This document shows, one piece after another, positions 26,874 through 35,463 of a stretch of DNA of 64,000 bases. Numbering within the stretch: position 1 is the stretch's first letter; the number at the start of each line of letters is the position of its first letter. The notes under the pieces are model-generated. The model saw only the letters and a list, made by a program, of their open reading frames with translations, was not told the DNA's origin and did not search any database. The stretch lies in NCBI GenBank assembly GCA_900478215.1, contig LS483478.1:1054001-1118000 (forward strand), written 5' to 3'. Position numbers and translations under genes: made by a program. Origin of the DNA: Salmonella enterica subsp. houtenae serovar Houten. Lineage in GTDB: Bacteria; Pseudomonadota; Gammaproteobacteria; Enterobacterales; Enterobacteriaceae.

Positions 26874-27422
26874 ATGAGCAAGCAACTCGCCGCACAAGTA
26901 CCCGCTGAACCGGTTGTACTGGGGAAAATGGGTTCTTCATACGGTATCCGTGGTTGGCTCAGAGTGTTTTCCTCCACTGAAGACGCCGAAAGCATTTTTG
27001 ACTATCAGCCCTGGTTTATCCAGAAGGCGGGTCAGTGGCAGCAGGTACAGTTGGAAAGCTGGAAGCACCACAATCAGGATCTGATCATCAAGCTGAAAGG
27101 CGTTGACGATCGAGATGCCGCGAATCTTCTGACGAATTGCGAAATTGTCGTGGATTCCTCGCAACTTCCTGCGCTTGAGGAGGGAGACTACTACTGGAAA
27201 GACCTGATGGGCTGCCAGGTAGTCACCGCTGAAGGCTACGATCTCGGTAAAGTTATCGACATGATGGAAACCGGATCGAATGATGTTCTCGTCATTAAGG
27301 CGAACCTGAAAGATGCATTTGGTATCAAGGAACGACTAGTACCGTTCCTCGATGGGCAGGTTATCAAGAAAGTCGATCTCGCTACTCGTACTATCGAAGT
27401 AGATTGGGATCCTGGTTTTTAA
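26874..27422 (+). CDS. rimM: RimM, 16S rRNA-processing/30S maturation factor
   Basis: 182 residues from the ATG at 26874 (MSKQLAAQVPAEPVVLGKMGSSYGIRGWLRVFS...). An adjacent ATG at 26871 adds one Met. The N-terminal RimM domain (about 12-95) is followed by a PRC barrel (about 100-180) with DYYWKDLMGCQVV and ERLVPFLDGQVI. It binds S19 and the 30S head during maturation. It lies 18 bp after rpsP. The gap to trmD, short in E. coli as I recall, is 170 bp here because of an ERIC element. Confidence 0.98.
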   Translation: MSKQLAAQVPAEPVVLGKMGSSYGIRGWLRVFSSTEDAESIFDYQPWFIQKAGQWQQVQLESWKHHNQDLIIKLKGVDDRDAANLLTNCEIVVDSSQLPALEEGDYYWKDLMGCQVVTAEGYDLGKVIDMMETGSNDVLVIKANLKDAFGIKERLVPFLDGQVIKKVDLATRTIEVDWDPGF

Positions 27423-27459
27423 ACCACCGGATAAACGGTAATAAATGGCATTTATACGC

Positions 27460-27575
27460 AAAATCATTCAAATTGCGTCAAGGCGGCAACTGAGTGAATC
27501 GCCACGAGCTTACTTAAGTAAGTGACTGGTGTGAGCGAAGGCAGCCAACACAGACGCGGTTTGAAGGATGAAGTG
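27460..27575. repeat. ERIC element inside the rimM-trmD gap
   Basis: An imperfect ~115-bp palindrome centred on CTTACTTAAGTAAG. Bases 27516-27537 match the ERIC2 consensus (AAGTAAGTGACTGGGGTGAGCG) at all but one position, and 27494-27513 match the opposite ERIC arm (GTGAATC.CCA.GAGCTTAC). It is co-transcribed in the trmD operon, so it forms a large hairpin in the mRNA just before the trmD start. Confidence 0.88.
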
Positions 27576-27592
27576 TATGAGGGGATTGGCTT

Positions 27593-28360
27593 GTGTTTAT
27601 AGGTATCGTTAGCCTGTTTCCTGAAATGTTTCGCGCAATTACCGATTACGGGGTAACTGGCCGGGCAGTAAAAAAAGGCCTGCTGAACGTCCAAAGCTGG
27701 AGTCCTCGCGACTTCGCGCATGACCGGCACCGTACCGTGGACTCCCGTCCTTACGGCGGCGGACCGGGGATGTTAATGATGGTACAACCTTTACGGGATG
27801 CCATTCATGCAGCAAAAGCCGCGGCAGGTGAAGGCGCTAAAGTGATTTATCTGTCGCCTCAGGGACGCAAGCTTGATCAAGCGGGCGTTAGTGAGCTGGC
27901 CACGAATCAGAAGCTCATTCTGGTGTGTGGTCGCTACGAAGGTGTAGATGAGCGCGTAATTCAGACCGAAATTGACGAAGAATGGTCAATTGGCGATTAC
28001 GTTCTCAGCGGTGGCGAACTGCCGGCAATGACGCTGATTGACTCCGTCGCCCGGTTTATACCGGGGGTTCTGGGGCATGAGGCATCAGCAATCGAAGATT
28101 CGTTTGCTGATGGGTTGCTGGATTGTCCGCACTATACGCGCCCTGAAGTGTTAGAGGGGATGGAAGTACCGCCAGTATTGCTGTCGGGAAACCATGCTGA
28201 GATACGTCGCTGGCGTTTGAAACAGTCGCTGGGCCGAACCTGGCTTAGAAGACCTGAACTTCTGGAAAACCTGGCTCTGACTGAAGAGCAAGCAAGGCTG
28301 CTGGCAGAGTTCAAAACAGAACACGCGCAACAGCAGCATAAACATGATGGGATGGCATAG
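27593..28360 (+). CDS. trmD: TrmD, tRNA (guanine-37-N1)-methyltransferase
   Basis: 255 residues from GTG 27593 (family start M-x-IGI-SLFPEMF). It has the SPOUT trefoil-knot features PYGGGPGMLMM, VIYLSPQGRKL, LVCGRYEGVDERV and the knot loop EEWSIGDYVLSGGELPAM. It methylates G37 next to the anticodon of Leu, Pro and Arg tRNAs and prevents +1 frameshifting; it is essential. The ribosome site is partly set by the end of the ERIC repeat, whose edge lies about 20 bases upstream. It lies 40 bp before rplS. Confidence 0.98.
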   Translation: MFIGIVSLFPEMFRAITDYGVTGRAVKKGLLNVQSWSPRDFAHDRHRTVDSRPYGGGPGMLMMVQPLRDAIHAAKAAAGEGAKVIYLSPQGRKLDQAGVSELATNQKLILVCGRYEGVDERVIQTEIDEEWSIGDYVLSGGELPAMTLIDSVARFIPGVLGHEASAIEDSFADGLLDCPHYTRPEVLEGMEVPPVLLSGNHAEIRRWRLKQSLGRTWLRRPELLENLALTEEQARLLAEFKTEHAQQQHKHDGMA

Positions 28361-28400
28361 GCCCCCGAATATCAGTTTACCCAGGATAAGAGATTAAATT

Positions 28401-28748
28401 ATGAGCAATATTATTAAGCAACTTGAACAAGAGCAGATGAAGCAGAACGTACCTTCCTTCCGTCCGGGCGATACCGTGGAAGTGAAAGTATGGGTTGTTG
28501 AAGGTACCAAGAAACGTCTGCAGGCATTCGAGGGCGTGGTTATCGCTATTCGTAACCGCGGTCTGCACTCTGCATTCACTGTTCGTAAAATTTCCAACGG
28601 CGAAGGCGTTGAGCGTGTCTTCCAGACTCACTCTCCGGTAGTTGACAGCATTGCTGTTAAACGTCGTGGTGCTGTTCGTAAAGCTAAACTGTACTACCTG
28701 CGTGAGCGTACTGGTAAAGCGGCTCGTATCAAAGAGCGTCTTAACTAA
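28401..28748 (+). CDS. rplS: 50S ribosomal protein L19 (bL19)
   Basis: 115 residues ([35 protein letters not shown]...), complete L19 including [22 protein letters not shown] and the basic end [17 protein letters not shown]. It lies at the 30S-50S interface. Last gene of the operon, with an intrinsic terminator 40 bp further on. In E. coli the next gene is yfiB; here the next gene is dgcN. Confidence 0.99.
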
Positions 28749-28786
28749 TCACGCGTTTTCGCAACATCCGAAAGCTTGTAGAAAAC

Positions 28787-28817
28787 AAGGGGCTGGCATT
28801 ATGCTGGCCCCTTTTTT
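28787..28817 (+). terminator. Terminator of the rpsP-rplS operon
   Basis: AAGGGGC (28787-28793) pairs with GCCCCTT (28807-28813), followed by a T run. It lies 38 bp after the rplS stop. Confidence 0.88.
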
Positions 28818-28903
28818 CTAGGTTGCTCCACTTCGTAGAAGGCTGCATGATTAGGTTGGGTCTGTGATCTCAACGCTGAGTCAGAAACGGCCTGGCTTGC
28901 TCC

Positions 28904-30124
28904 TTAGTTTAGCGAGCGTTCCGTACGCCGGTGTTTAGCCTGATACATATTTCGATCGGCCAGTTCTTGTAGTTTTTCGGCAGTGGTATGTTCCCATGTC
29001 AGCGCAAAGCCAATACTCAGGGTCATCGTTATCCGCTGGCCGTTATGTAGTTCAAAAGGTCGATTAAACGACTGGGATAGCGCCGCGCAAATACGTTGTA
29101 CTTCATACTCCGAATGTACACCGTAAAGCACCATCGCAAATTCATCGCCGCCGAGTCGGTAAGTCTGATAACGGCTACCACCGAATTCCGTTAACCTTTT
29201 GGCAACCTCTATAAGTACGCGGTCGCCTGCCGCATGTCCCCAGGTATCGTTAATATATTTAAAGTTATCACCATCCAGAAATAACAATGCCGAACTGCTA
29301 CGAGCGGAATTATCCTTCATCAGCGCGTTAATACAGCTACGAAATGCCGCACGATTGGCAAGCCCCGTCAGCGGATCGTGCAGCGCGGTACGCAGTAGCT
29401 GTGCATTTTTAGCCTGGAGCCGTAGCTGCCACTCTTCCATCTCATCCAGAAGGCTATTGAAATCCTGCGCAAAAAGGTGAAATTCCGCAATACGCTCATC
29501 AGGTACCCGGCGTGAAAAATTCCGGTTAGTGCGAACGTCGTGTACAACTTCAGTAATATTTTGCAGCGCATCCACAACGCCATTGTGCAAATAACGCGTG
29601 AGCAGCAGGGCAATTCCGGATGCCAGCAGAATACATCCTGTCAGCACTGCCAGCGATAGCCAGATAAAATGACCAATAAGGTTGTCGCGGGCGACAAGCC
29701 GCACTTCGCCGATGGCCCTACCGTTGTGCCAGACTGGTTGCGATACCGGCAATGGAAAAAGCCAGTGGCTAATTAAACCGATGAGCTTATCGTCTGCGGC
29801 TCGCGCATCATAGCGCCATGAGGCGATGATGCGGCCATTTTTATCGCGGACCTCCGCCGCTGAAAATTGTCCCTGGCGTCCCAGTGTGGCGAGCGTTTCC
29901 GCTGCGGCCGCGTTATCGGAAAATACCAGCGCCGCTTCAAGGCTATGGGTCATTGTGGCTGCGGTCAAATCGAGATTTTTTTGCGCATACTGTTTGAACG
30001 TAAGGACAGACGCAACGCAAATTAATAACCAGATCAATGTCATTGTGAGCAGCACGCTGATTATACTAATCCGCCGTAGTGTGCGTTTAAATGTTGGTCT
30101 GGACAGAGAAGATTCCTTATTCAT
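28904..30124 (-). CDS. dgcN: DgcN (YfiN), membrane diguanylate cyclase
   Basis: 406 residues from the ATG at 30124; a TTG six codons upstream (30142) is an alternative. Two membrane helices (about 20-45 and 155-180) flank a periplasmic PAS-like domain, followed by HAMP (about 180-235) and a C-terminal GGDEF domain with intact RLGGDEF. No RxxD inhibitory site stands five residues before it. It should make cyclic di-GMP and, in E. coli, also move to the division site after envelope stress. YfiR, its periplasmic inhibitor, is encoded just upstream, with an 8-bp overlap between the yfiR end and the dgcN start. The third partner of the E. coli/Pseudomonas system, the lipoprotein YfiB, is absent here. 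Confidence 0.94.
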   Translation of the reverse strand: MNKESSLSRPTFKRTLRRISIISVLLTMTLIWLLICVASVLTFKQYAQKNLDLTAATMTHSLEAALVFSDNAAAAETLATLGRQGQFSAAEVRDKNGRIIASWRYDARAADDKLIGLISHWLFPLPVSQPVWHNGRAIGEVRLVARDNLIGHFIWLSLAVLTGCILLASGIALLLTRYLHNGVVDALQNITEVVHDVRTNRNFSRRVPDERIAEFHLFAQDFNSLLDEMEEWQLRLQAKNAQLLRTALHDPLTGLANRAAFRSCINALMKDNSARSSSALLFLDGDNFKYINDTWGHAAGDRVLIEVAKRLTEFGGSRYQTYRLGGDEFAMVLYGVHSEYEVQRICAALSQSFNRPFELHNGQRITMTLSIGFALTWEHTTAEKLQELADRNMYQAKHRRTERSLN

Positions 30125-30635
30125 GCTTTTGATTCCGTGCAAGCATTAATACTTCTGGATTTACTCTCACGCCGCTACGCGAAAGGGAGTCCAGATTGAC
30201 GGAAAATTTGACTTCATCATTGTTAATGATCAGACAAAATGCGCTGCCAATAATACATTCGGTATTTTGTTCGGCAATTAATAGCAAGGCATTAACTGGA
30301 TAATGACGTGTTAATTCCACCTGATAAGATGGCGATTCATTGCCAAAGTAAAAACCATCACAGCGAGCGCTCAGAGCTTCTTGCGTTGTACGGATGACAA
30401 GAGGTTGATAAGGGAAAGCCCAGCCAGCCTCTTCGCTAAGTATCCTGGCAAAACGTGCAGATGAAAATATGCATAGCCTTGGCGGCCCGGATAATGCCGG
30501 CCAATGTGTATAACTGACGATACCGGAGACGGTGGCGCGTACGGATTTCTCTTCTTCCGTGACGCGTTGAGCAGACAGAGGCAAGCTTGCTAATAATAGC
30601 GATAACAGAAGGATAAAGCGGTGAGAAAAACGCAT
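30117..30635 (-). CDS. yfiR: YfiR, periplasmic inhibitor of DgcN
   Basis: 172 residues from the ATG at 30635 (MRFSHRFILLLSLLLASLPLSAQ...), with a signal peptide ending near residue 23. The open frame to 30725 adds nothing family-like. The mature part is a DUF4154 domain with the conserved VSGIVSYTHWPALSGPPRLCIF, GFYFGNESPSYQ and IIGSAFCLII...VKFSVNLDSLSRSGVRVNPEVLMLA. Its cysteines fit the disulfides that control its stability in the related Pseudomonas protein. It binds the periplasmic part of YfiN and keeps it off; reducing stress destroys YfiR and raises cyclic di-GMP. Gene order yfiR-dgcN suggests co-transcription. Confidence 0.93.
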   Translation of the reverse strand: MRFSHRFILLLSLLLASLPLSAQRVTEEEKSVRATVSGIVSYTHWPALSGPPRLCIFSSARFARILSEEAGWAFPYQPLVIRTTQEALSARCDGFYFGNESPSYQVELTRHYPVNALLLIAEQNTECIIGSAFCLIINNDEVKFSVNLDSLSRSGVRVNPEVLMLARNQKHE

Positions 30636-30912
30636 TAACAAGTCCCCACCACCTTCAGTCGTAAAGCATTCAAATACATCCGTGATTGTTTGTAGCAAAA
30701 TAACATTATTTTTCCATATCGTCATTATGTCTTATTGATAATATGAATGACTTAAGTGATATCCCTAATATTAAATTTTTGTGATAACGGTATTAATCAC
30801 CGTATATCAGAAAGTAAAATTATGCGTGCGGAGAAAAAATAATCAAAAAAACGGCGGGCATTGCTCATTTTACCGCTTTTTCCGGGCAGGAAACAAAATG
30901 ATTTATGCTGAG

Positions 30913-31018
30913 TGTAAAAATTTTTATACGAAATAATCTGTTTTAATCTGCAATCACGCGATGTGTAAAGTTTTTTTTACGTAATATGGATTGAAATCTT
31001 TACTTTTTGTGGTATGGT
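30913..31018 (+). promoter_or_regulatory. aroF promoter with three TyrR boxes
   Basis: TyrR pattern TGTAAA-N6-TTTACA: a strong box at 30964-30981 (TGTAAA...TTTACG), a weaker one at 30987-31004 (TGGATT...TTTACT) and one upstream at 30913-30930 (TGTAAA...TATACG). A promoter (TTGAAA 30991-30996, 16 bp, TATGGT 31013-31018) overlaps the second box, which fits tyrosine-dependent repression of aroF-tyrA. The rest of the 440-bp yfiR-aroF gap (30636-30912) shows no gene; E. coli has yfiL here. Confidence 0.8.
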
Positions 31019-31075
31019 TTAAACATCCTCGTGGAGGATCAACTATCGCAAACAAGAAAAGACAGGATCGCCATC

Positions 31076-32146
31076 ATGCAAAAAGACGCGCTGAATAACG
31101 TACGTATCACCGATGAACAGGTATTAATGACGCCGGAGCAGCTTAAAGCGGCCTTTCCGTTGAGCCTGGCGCAGGAAGCGCAGATAGCGCAGTCCCGAGG
31201 AATCATTTCTGACATAATTGCCGGGCGCGATCCGCGTCTGTTGGTAGTATGCGGTCCTTGTTCTATTCACGATCCTGAAACCGCTCTGGAATATGCCCGT
31301 CGATTTAAAGCCCTTGCCGCAGAGGTCAGCGATAGCCTCTATCTGGTAATGCGCGTCTATTTTGAAAAGCCGCGGACTACCGTCGGCTGGAAGGGGCTGA
31401 TTAACGATCCTCACATGGATGGCTCATTTGATGTGGAAGCCGGGTTGAAAATAGCGCGTCAGTTACTGGTGGAACTGTTGAATATGGGGTTGCCATTGGC
31501 GACCGAAGCGTTGGATCCGAACAGCCCGCAATACCTGGGCGATCTGTTTAGCTGGTCGGCGATAGGCGCGCGTACAACCGAATCGCAAACCCACCGCGAA
31601 ATGGCGTCCGGTCTTTCTATGCCGGTCGGCTTTAAAAACGGCACGGACGGCAGCCTGGCGACAGCGATTAACGCCATGCGCGCCGCTGCGCAACCCCACC
31701 GTTTTGTTGGTATTAACCAGGCCGGTCAGGTTGCGTTATTGCAAACCCAGGGAAATCCGCATGGCCATGTGATTCTGCGTGGCGGCAAAGCGCCAAACTA
31801 TAGCCCGGCAGATGTCGCTCAGTGTGAAAAAGAGATGGAACAGGCGGGACTACGTCTTTCGCTGATGGTAGATTGCAGTCATGGTAACTCCAATAAAGAT
31901 TATCGCCGCCAGCCAGCCGTTGCCGAATCTGTGGTCGCGCAGATTAAAGATGGCAATCGTTCAATTATTGGCTTAATGATTGAAAGTAATATTCATGAGG
32001 GTAACCAGTCTTCCGAACAGCCGCGCAGCGAAATGAAGTATGGCGTTTCCGTCACCGATGCTTGTATTAGCTGGGAAATGACCGATGCCCTGTTGCGTGA
32101 GATTCATAAAGATTTGAGCGGCCAACTGGCGGTGCGTGTCGCATAA
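31076..32146 (+). CDS. aroF: AroF, tyrosine-sensitive DAHP synthase
   Basis: 356 residues from the ATG at 31076 (MQKDALNNVRITDEQVL...). An in-frame upstream start at 31007 is not family-like. It is a class I DAHP synthase with CGPCSIHDPE, the KPRTTVGWKGLINDP loop and the metal/PEP residues around VDCSHGNSNKDYRRQP. It condenses phosphoenolpyruvate and erythrose 4-phosphate, the entry reaction of the aromatic pathway. Asn8, known to matter for tyrosine feedback in E. coli AroF, is present. It forms an operon with tyrA (9-bp gap) behind TyrR-controlled DNA. Confidence 0.98.
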   Translation: MQKDALNNVRITDEQVLMTPEQLKAAFPLSLAQEAQIAQSRGIISDIIAGRDPRLLVVCGPCSIHDPETALEYARRFKALAAEVSDSLYLVMRVYFEKPRTTVGWKGLINDPHMDGSFDVEAGLKIARQLLVELLNMGLPLATEALDPNSPQYLGDLFSWSAIGARTTESQTHREMASGLSMPVGFKNGTDGSLATAINAMRAAAQPHRFVGINQAGQVALLQTQGNPHGHVILRGGKAPNYSPADVAQCEKEMEQAGLRLSLMVDCSHGNSNKDYRRQPAVAESVVAQIKDGNRSIIGLMIESNIHEGNQSSEQPRSEMKYGVSVTDACISWEMTDALLREIHKDLSGQLAVRVA

Positions 32147-32155
32147 GAGGTTGTT

Positions 32156-33277
32156 ATGGTTGCTGAATTGACCGCGTTACGCGATCAAATAGATGATGTC
32201 GATAAAGCGTTGCTGAATTTACTGGCTAAGCGCCTGGAATTGGTTGCCGAAGTCGGCGAGGTGAAAAGCCGTTTTGGCCTGCCTATTTACGTGCCGGAGC
32301 GTGAGGCCTCTATGCTGGCTTCGCGACGGGCGGAAGCAGAAGCAATCGGTGTCCCGCCCGATCTCATTGAAGATGTTCTGCGCCGGGTAATGCGTGAATC
32401 TTACTCCAGCGAAAATGATAAGGGGTTCAAAACGCTTTGTCCTTCTCTACGCCCGGTTGTCATTGTGGGCGGCGGCGGACAGATGGGGCGTCTGTTTGAA
32501 AAAATGCTCACGTTGTCGGGCTATCAGGTCCGTATTCTGGAACAGCAGGACTGGCCGCGCGCCAGGGACATTGTCGCCGATGCCGGAATGGTGATCGTCA
32601 GCGTGCCGATTCATGCAACTGAACAGGTCATAGCCCAACTGCCACGCCTGCCGTCCGACTGTATTCTGGTCGATCTGGCATCGGTGAAAAGCGGCCCGTT
32701 GCAGGCAATGTTGGCGGCCCATGATGGCCCTGTACTGGGCTTGCATCCAATGTTTGGTCCGGACAGCGGGAGCCTGGCGAAGCAGGTGGTGGTCTGGTGT
32801 GATGGGCGCCAACCGGAAGCGTATCAGTGGTTCCTTGAGCAAATCCAGGTTTGGGGCGCGCGGTTGCACCGAATTAGCGCTGTCGAGCACGATCAGAACA
32901 TGGCTTTTATCCAGGCGCTGCGCCACTTTGCTACCTTCGCTTATGGGCTGCATCTGGCGGAAGAGAACGTCCAGCTTGAGCAGCTTCTGGCGCTATCATC
33001 GCCAATTTATCGACTGGAACTGGCGATGGTCGGGCGTCTGTTCGCCCAGGACCCGCAACTGTATGCGGATATTATTATGTCTTCGGAGCGCAATCTGGCG
33101 CTTATCAAGCGCTACTATAAACGTTTTGGCGATGCGATCGGTTTACTGGAGCAGGGCGATAAGCAGGCTTTTATCGACAGTTTTCGCAAAGTTGAACACT
33201 GGTTTGGCGATTATGCCAGACATTTCCAGAATGAAAGCCGTGTGTTATTGCGTCAGGCGAATGACAGCCGACAATAG
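32156..33277 (+). CDS. tyrA: TyrA, chorismate mutase-prephenate dehydrogenase
   Basis: 373 residues. The AroQ chorismate mutase domain (1-~90; LTALRDQIDDVDKALLNLLAKRLELVAEVGEVK) is fused to an NAD-dependent prephenate dehydrogenase (about 98-373) with the Rossmann signature VIVGGGGQMGRLF and the catalytic His segment GLHPMFGPD. Together they convert chorismate to 4-hydroxyphenylpyruvate, feedback-inhibited by tyrosine. It is the second gene of aroF-tyrA and is followed by an intrinsic terminator at 33296. In E. coli tyrA and pheA are adjacent and convergent; here an extra gene lies between them. Confidence 0.98.
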   Translation: MVAELTALRDQIDDVDKALLNLLAKRLELVAEVGEVKSRFGLPIYVPEREASMLASRRAEAEAIGVPPDLIEDVLRRVMRESYSSENDKGFKTLCPSLRPVVIVGGGGQMGRLFEKMLTLSGYQVRILEQQDWPRARDIVADAGMVIVSVPIHATEQVIAQLPRLPSDCILVDLASVKSGPLQAMLAAHDGPVLGLHPMFGPDSGSLAKQVVVWCDGRQPEAYQWFLEQIQVWGARLHRISAVEHDQNMAFIQALRHFATFAYGLHLAEENVQLEQLLALSSPIYRLELAMVGRLFAQDPQLYADIIMSSERNLALIKRYYKRFGDAIGLLEQGDKQAFIDSFRKVEHWFGDYARHFQNESRVLLRQANDSRQ

Positions 33278-33295
33278 TGATGACATCTATACTGA

Positions 33296-33318
33296 AAGCC
33301 AGCTTTGCTGGCTTTTTT
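33296..33318 (+). terminator. Terminator of aroF-tyrA
   Basis: AAGCCAGC, TTT loop, GCTGGCTT followed by TTTT (33296-33318). It ends only 17 bp before the start codon of the next gene. Confidence 0.88.
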
Positions 33319-33334
33319 CGTTTAAGGAACCGTT

Positions 33335-34243
33335 ATGACTACGCCGCACGTTTTATTTGATTATGTTGGGCATTTACCAGAATGCCCCACATGGAGCGAA
33401 GATGAAAGCGCGCTGTATTGGGCCGATATCCTGGAACAGGAGATCCATCGTTACCATCCGGCGAGCGGGGCGCATAGCGTGCTGGCGTTTCCGGAGGAGG
33501 TGGGATGTTTTGCCTTGCGTGAGCAGGGGGGATTTATTGTGGCCATGCGTCATGCTATCTGGCTGGCCGATAAAAATGGATTATTGCAGCGTAAGGTTTG
33601 CGACAATCCCTCTAATACGAAACTGGCGCGTTTCAACGATGGCGGCACCGATGGCGATGGGCGTTTTTATGCCGGGACGTTCTGGGCGCCGGGTGACTAT
33701 AATGGCGCATTGCTGATGCGGATCAATTATGACCTGACGGCAAAAGTGATCCAGTGCGATATCCAGGGACACAACGGCCTGGCGTTCAGCCCGGATAACC
33801 AGTGGATGTATACCTCCGATACGCCGAATGGTGTGATATACCGCACGTTACTTGATAAGCATGGCGAACCGGGTAAGCGTGAACTTTTTCGCCATTTTGG
33901 CGAAGGAGAAGGACTTCCCGATGGCGCGGCGATGGATAGCGAAGGGTGCTACTGGAGCGCGATGTTTGATGGCTGGCGCGTGGCGCGTTTCTCACCGCAA
34001 GGAGAGCAACTGGAAGAGTACCGCTTGCCGGTACGTTGTCCGACGATGGTTTGCTTTGGCGGCGCAGACATGAAAACGCTGTTTATTACAACTACCAGAG
34101 AAAATATGTCTGCTCAGGAGGTGGCGGATTATCCGCTTTCAGGCGCCATCTTCACCCTGCAGGTAGCCGTCGCAGGGGTGAAGAAAAGCCGCTTTATTGA
34201 ACGTCAGGCAGGTTCTACCGGCACGACGTTTTCGCTGGGATAG
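33335..34243 (+). CDS. SMP-30/gluconolactonase-family lactone hydrolase
   Basis: 302 residues forming a six-bladed propeller of the SMP-30/gluconolaconase/LRE family. The likely divalent-metal ligands are visible: Glu in HLPECPTWS near residue 15, Asn in GHNGLAFSPDNQWMYTSDT near 149 and Asp in LPDGAAMDSEGCYWSAMFDG near 197. ARFNDGGTDGDGRFYAGTF supplies the substrate-side Asn/Asp. Such enzymes open sugar lactones; the substrate is unknown. AAGGAA precedes the ATG, but a tyrA terminator ends 17 bp upstream, so its promoter must lie inside tyrA or it depends on read-through. The last 40 bp overlap the 3' end of convergent pheA. The gene is absent at this place in E. coli as I recall, so it is an insertion. 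Confidence 0.88.
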   Translation: MTTPHVLFDYVGHLPECPTWSEDESALYWADILEQEIHRYHPASGAHSVLAFPEEVGCFALREQGGFIVAMRHAIWLADKNGLLQRKVCDNPSNTKLARFNDGGTDGDGRFYAGTFWAPGDYNGALLMRINYDLTAKVIQCDIQGHNGLAFSPDNQWMYTSDTPNGVIYRTLLDKHGEPGKRELFRHFGEGEGLPDGAAMDSEGCYWSAMFDGWRVARFSPQGEQLEEYRLPVRCPTMVCFGGADMKTLFITTTRENMSAQEVADYPLSGAIFTLQVAVAGVKKSRFIERQAGSTGTTFSLG

Positions 34244-35364
34244 CAGCCAAGCACTTTCATTGAGCGTGTGATCTCGCACAACTCTTTTAGCGCGCTTTGC
34301 ATTACCTGCGACTCCAGGTTTGCCTGAATATCGAGATAAAACATCTCTTCCCACGGATTGCCGTGAATCGGGCGCGACTCCAGCTTCGTCATGATGAGAT
34401 TGTGGTTACGCAGCACTAGCAACGCTTCAACCAGCGCGCCAGCCTGCTGCCCGGTGGCGATTAACAGAGTGGTTTTTGCCGGAACCTGATCGGAAACGTT
34501 AATGGCTTTGCGCGCCAGTACCAGAAAGCGGGTGATATTCTGCGTCTGGTTTGCGGCGATGCGTTCCAGCACCTGTAAACCGTGCAACATGCCGCCTGCC
34601 TCGCTGCCGAGCGCCGCGACGCGCGGAGAGTTTGCCTGCGCGACTTTTTCCATCGCTGCCGATGTACTCTCGGTATAGTCGATTTTCCAGTGCGGATAGC
34701 GGCTCAAAAACTTACTGCACTGCTGGAACGGTTGCGGATGGCTGTACACCGTTTCGATGGTATTCAGATCTGTGGCGCCGGAAACCAGTACGCAGTGATC
34801 GATAGTTACGGTCATCTCACCGACAATCGACAGACTGGTGTGTTGCAATAAGTCGTACACATCGTTGATAGCGCCGGAGCTGGTGTTCTCTATCGGAACC
34901 ACGGCGTAATCGGCCTGGCCGGTTTCGACCTGATGAAAAATATCGGCGAATTTTGCGCAGCCGCTCTCAATAAATTGCTCAAAATGGCGCGCGGCATACT
35001 GGCGCGCCGCGAGATGAGAATAAGAGCCTTTCGGCCCAAGAAACGCAATACGTGCCGAATGAGGGTGAGTATTATTCAGATGTTGTTGCAGCAGCGCCTG
35101 CTGAGTAAGCACGGAGTCTTCAATGATAAGCTGGAACAGACGGGTAATGTAGTGTGCGTCGAGATGGTGGGCTTTACCGAGATGGATGAGCCTGTCCAGC
35201 AGCGCGCGTTCACGATCGATATCCCGAACCGGACGATGTGACAGTAGCTTCGCTTGTCCCACTTCAATCGCCAGCGCGCGTCGTTTTGCCAGTAAGGCCA
35301 GTAACTCTTCGTCTAAAGCGCTGATTTTATCTCGCAGCGCCAGTAACGGGTTTTCCGATGTCAT
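34204..35364 (-). CDS. pheA: PheA, chorismate mutase-prephenate dehydratase
   Basis: 386 residues with three domains: AroQ chorismate mutase (1-~95), prephenate dehydratase (about 105-285; FLGPKGSYSHLAARQY, IENTSSGAINDVYDLL) and a C-terminal ACT regulatory domain (about 297-380). The ACT domain contains the phenylalanine-binding GALV and ESRP motifs, so feedback control appears intact. It converts chorismate to phenylpyruvate. Transcription is controlled by the pheL leader and attenuator directly upstream. Its last 40 bp overlap the SMP-30-like gene on the other strand. Confidence 0.98.
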   Translation of the reverse strand: MTSENPLLALRDKISALDEELLALLAKRRALAIEVGQAKLLSHRPVRDIDRERALLDRLIHLGKAHHLDAHYITRLFQLIIEDSVLTQQALLQQHLNNTHPHSARIAFLGPKGSYSHLAARQYAARHFEQFIESGCAKFADIFHQVETGQADYAVVPIENTSSGAINDVYDLLQHTSLSIVGEMTVTIDHCVLVSGATDLNTIETVYSHPQPFQQCSKFLSRYPHWKIDYTESTSAAMEKVAQANSPRVAALGSEAGGMLHGLQVLERIAANQTQNITRFLVLARKAINVSDQVPAKTTLLIATGQQAGALVEALLVLRNHNLIMTKLESRPIHGNPWEEMFYLDIQANLESQVMQSALKELCEITRSMKVLGCYPSENVVPVEPA

Positions 35365-35388
35365 AGTGTTGCCTTTTTTGTTATCAAT

Positions 35389-35417
35389 AAAAAAGGCCTC
35401 CCGGTGGGGGAGGCCTT
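35389..35417 (-). terminator. pheA attenuator terminator
   Basis: On the minus strand AAGGCCTCCC pairs with GGGAGGCCTT and is followed by TTTTTT (complement of 35389-35394). It lies between pheL and pheA, the usual place for the Phe attenuator. A pairing alternative exists with the GGGGAGG/CCTCCC stretches around pheL. Confidence 0.92.
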
Positions 35418-35463
35418 CTTGTTCGTCTTCGCATTCTTTATCACATGACGAAACGCCTCCCGG

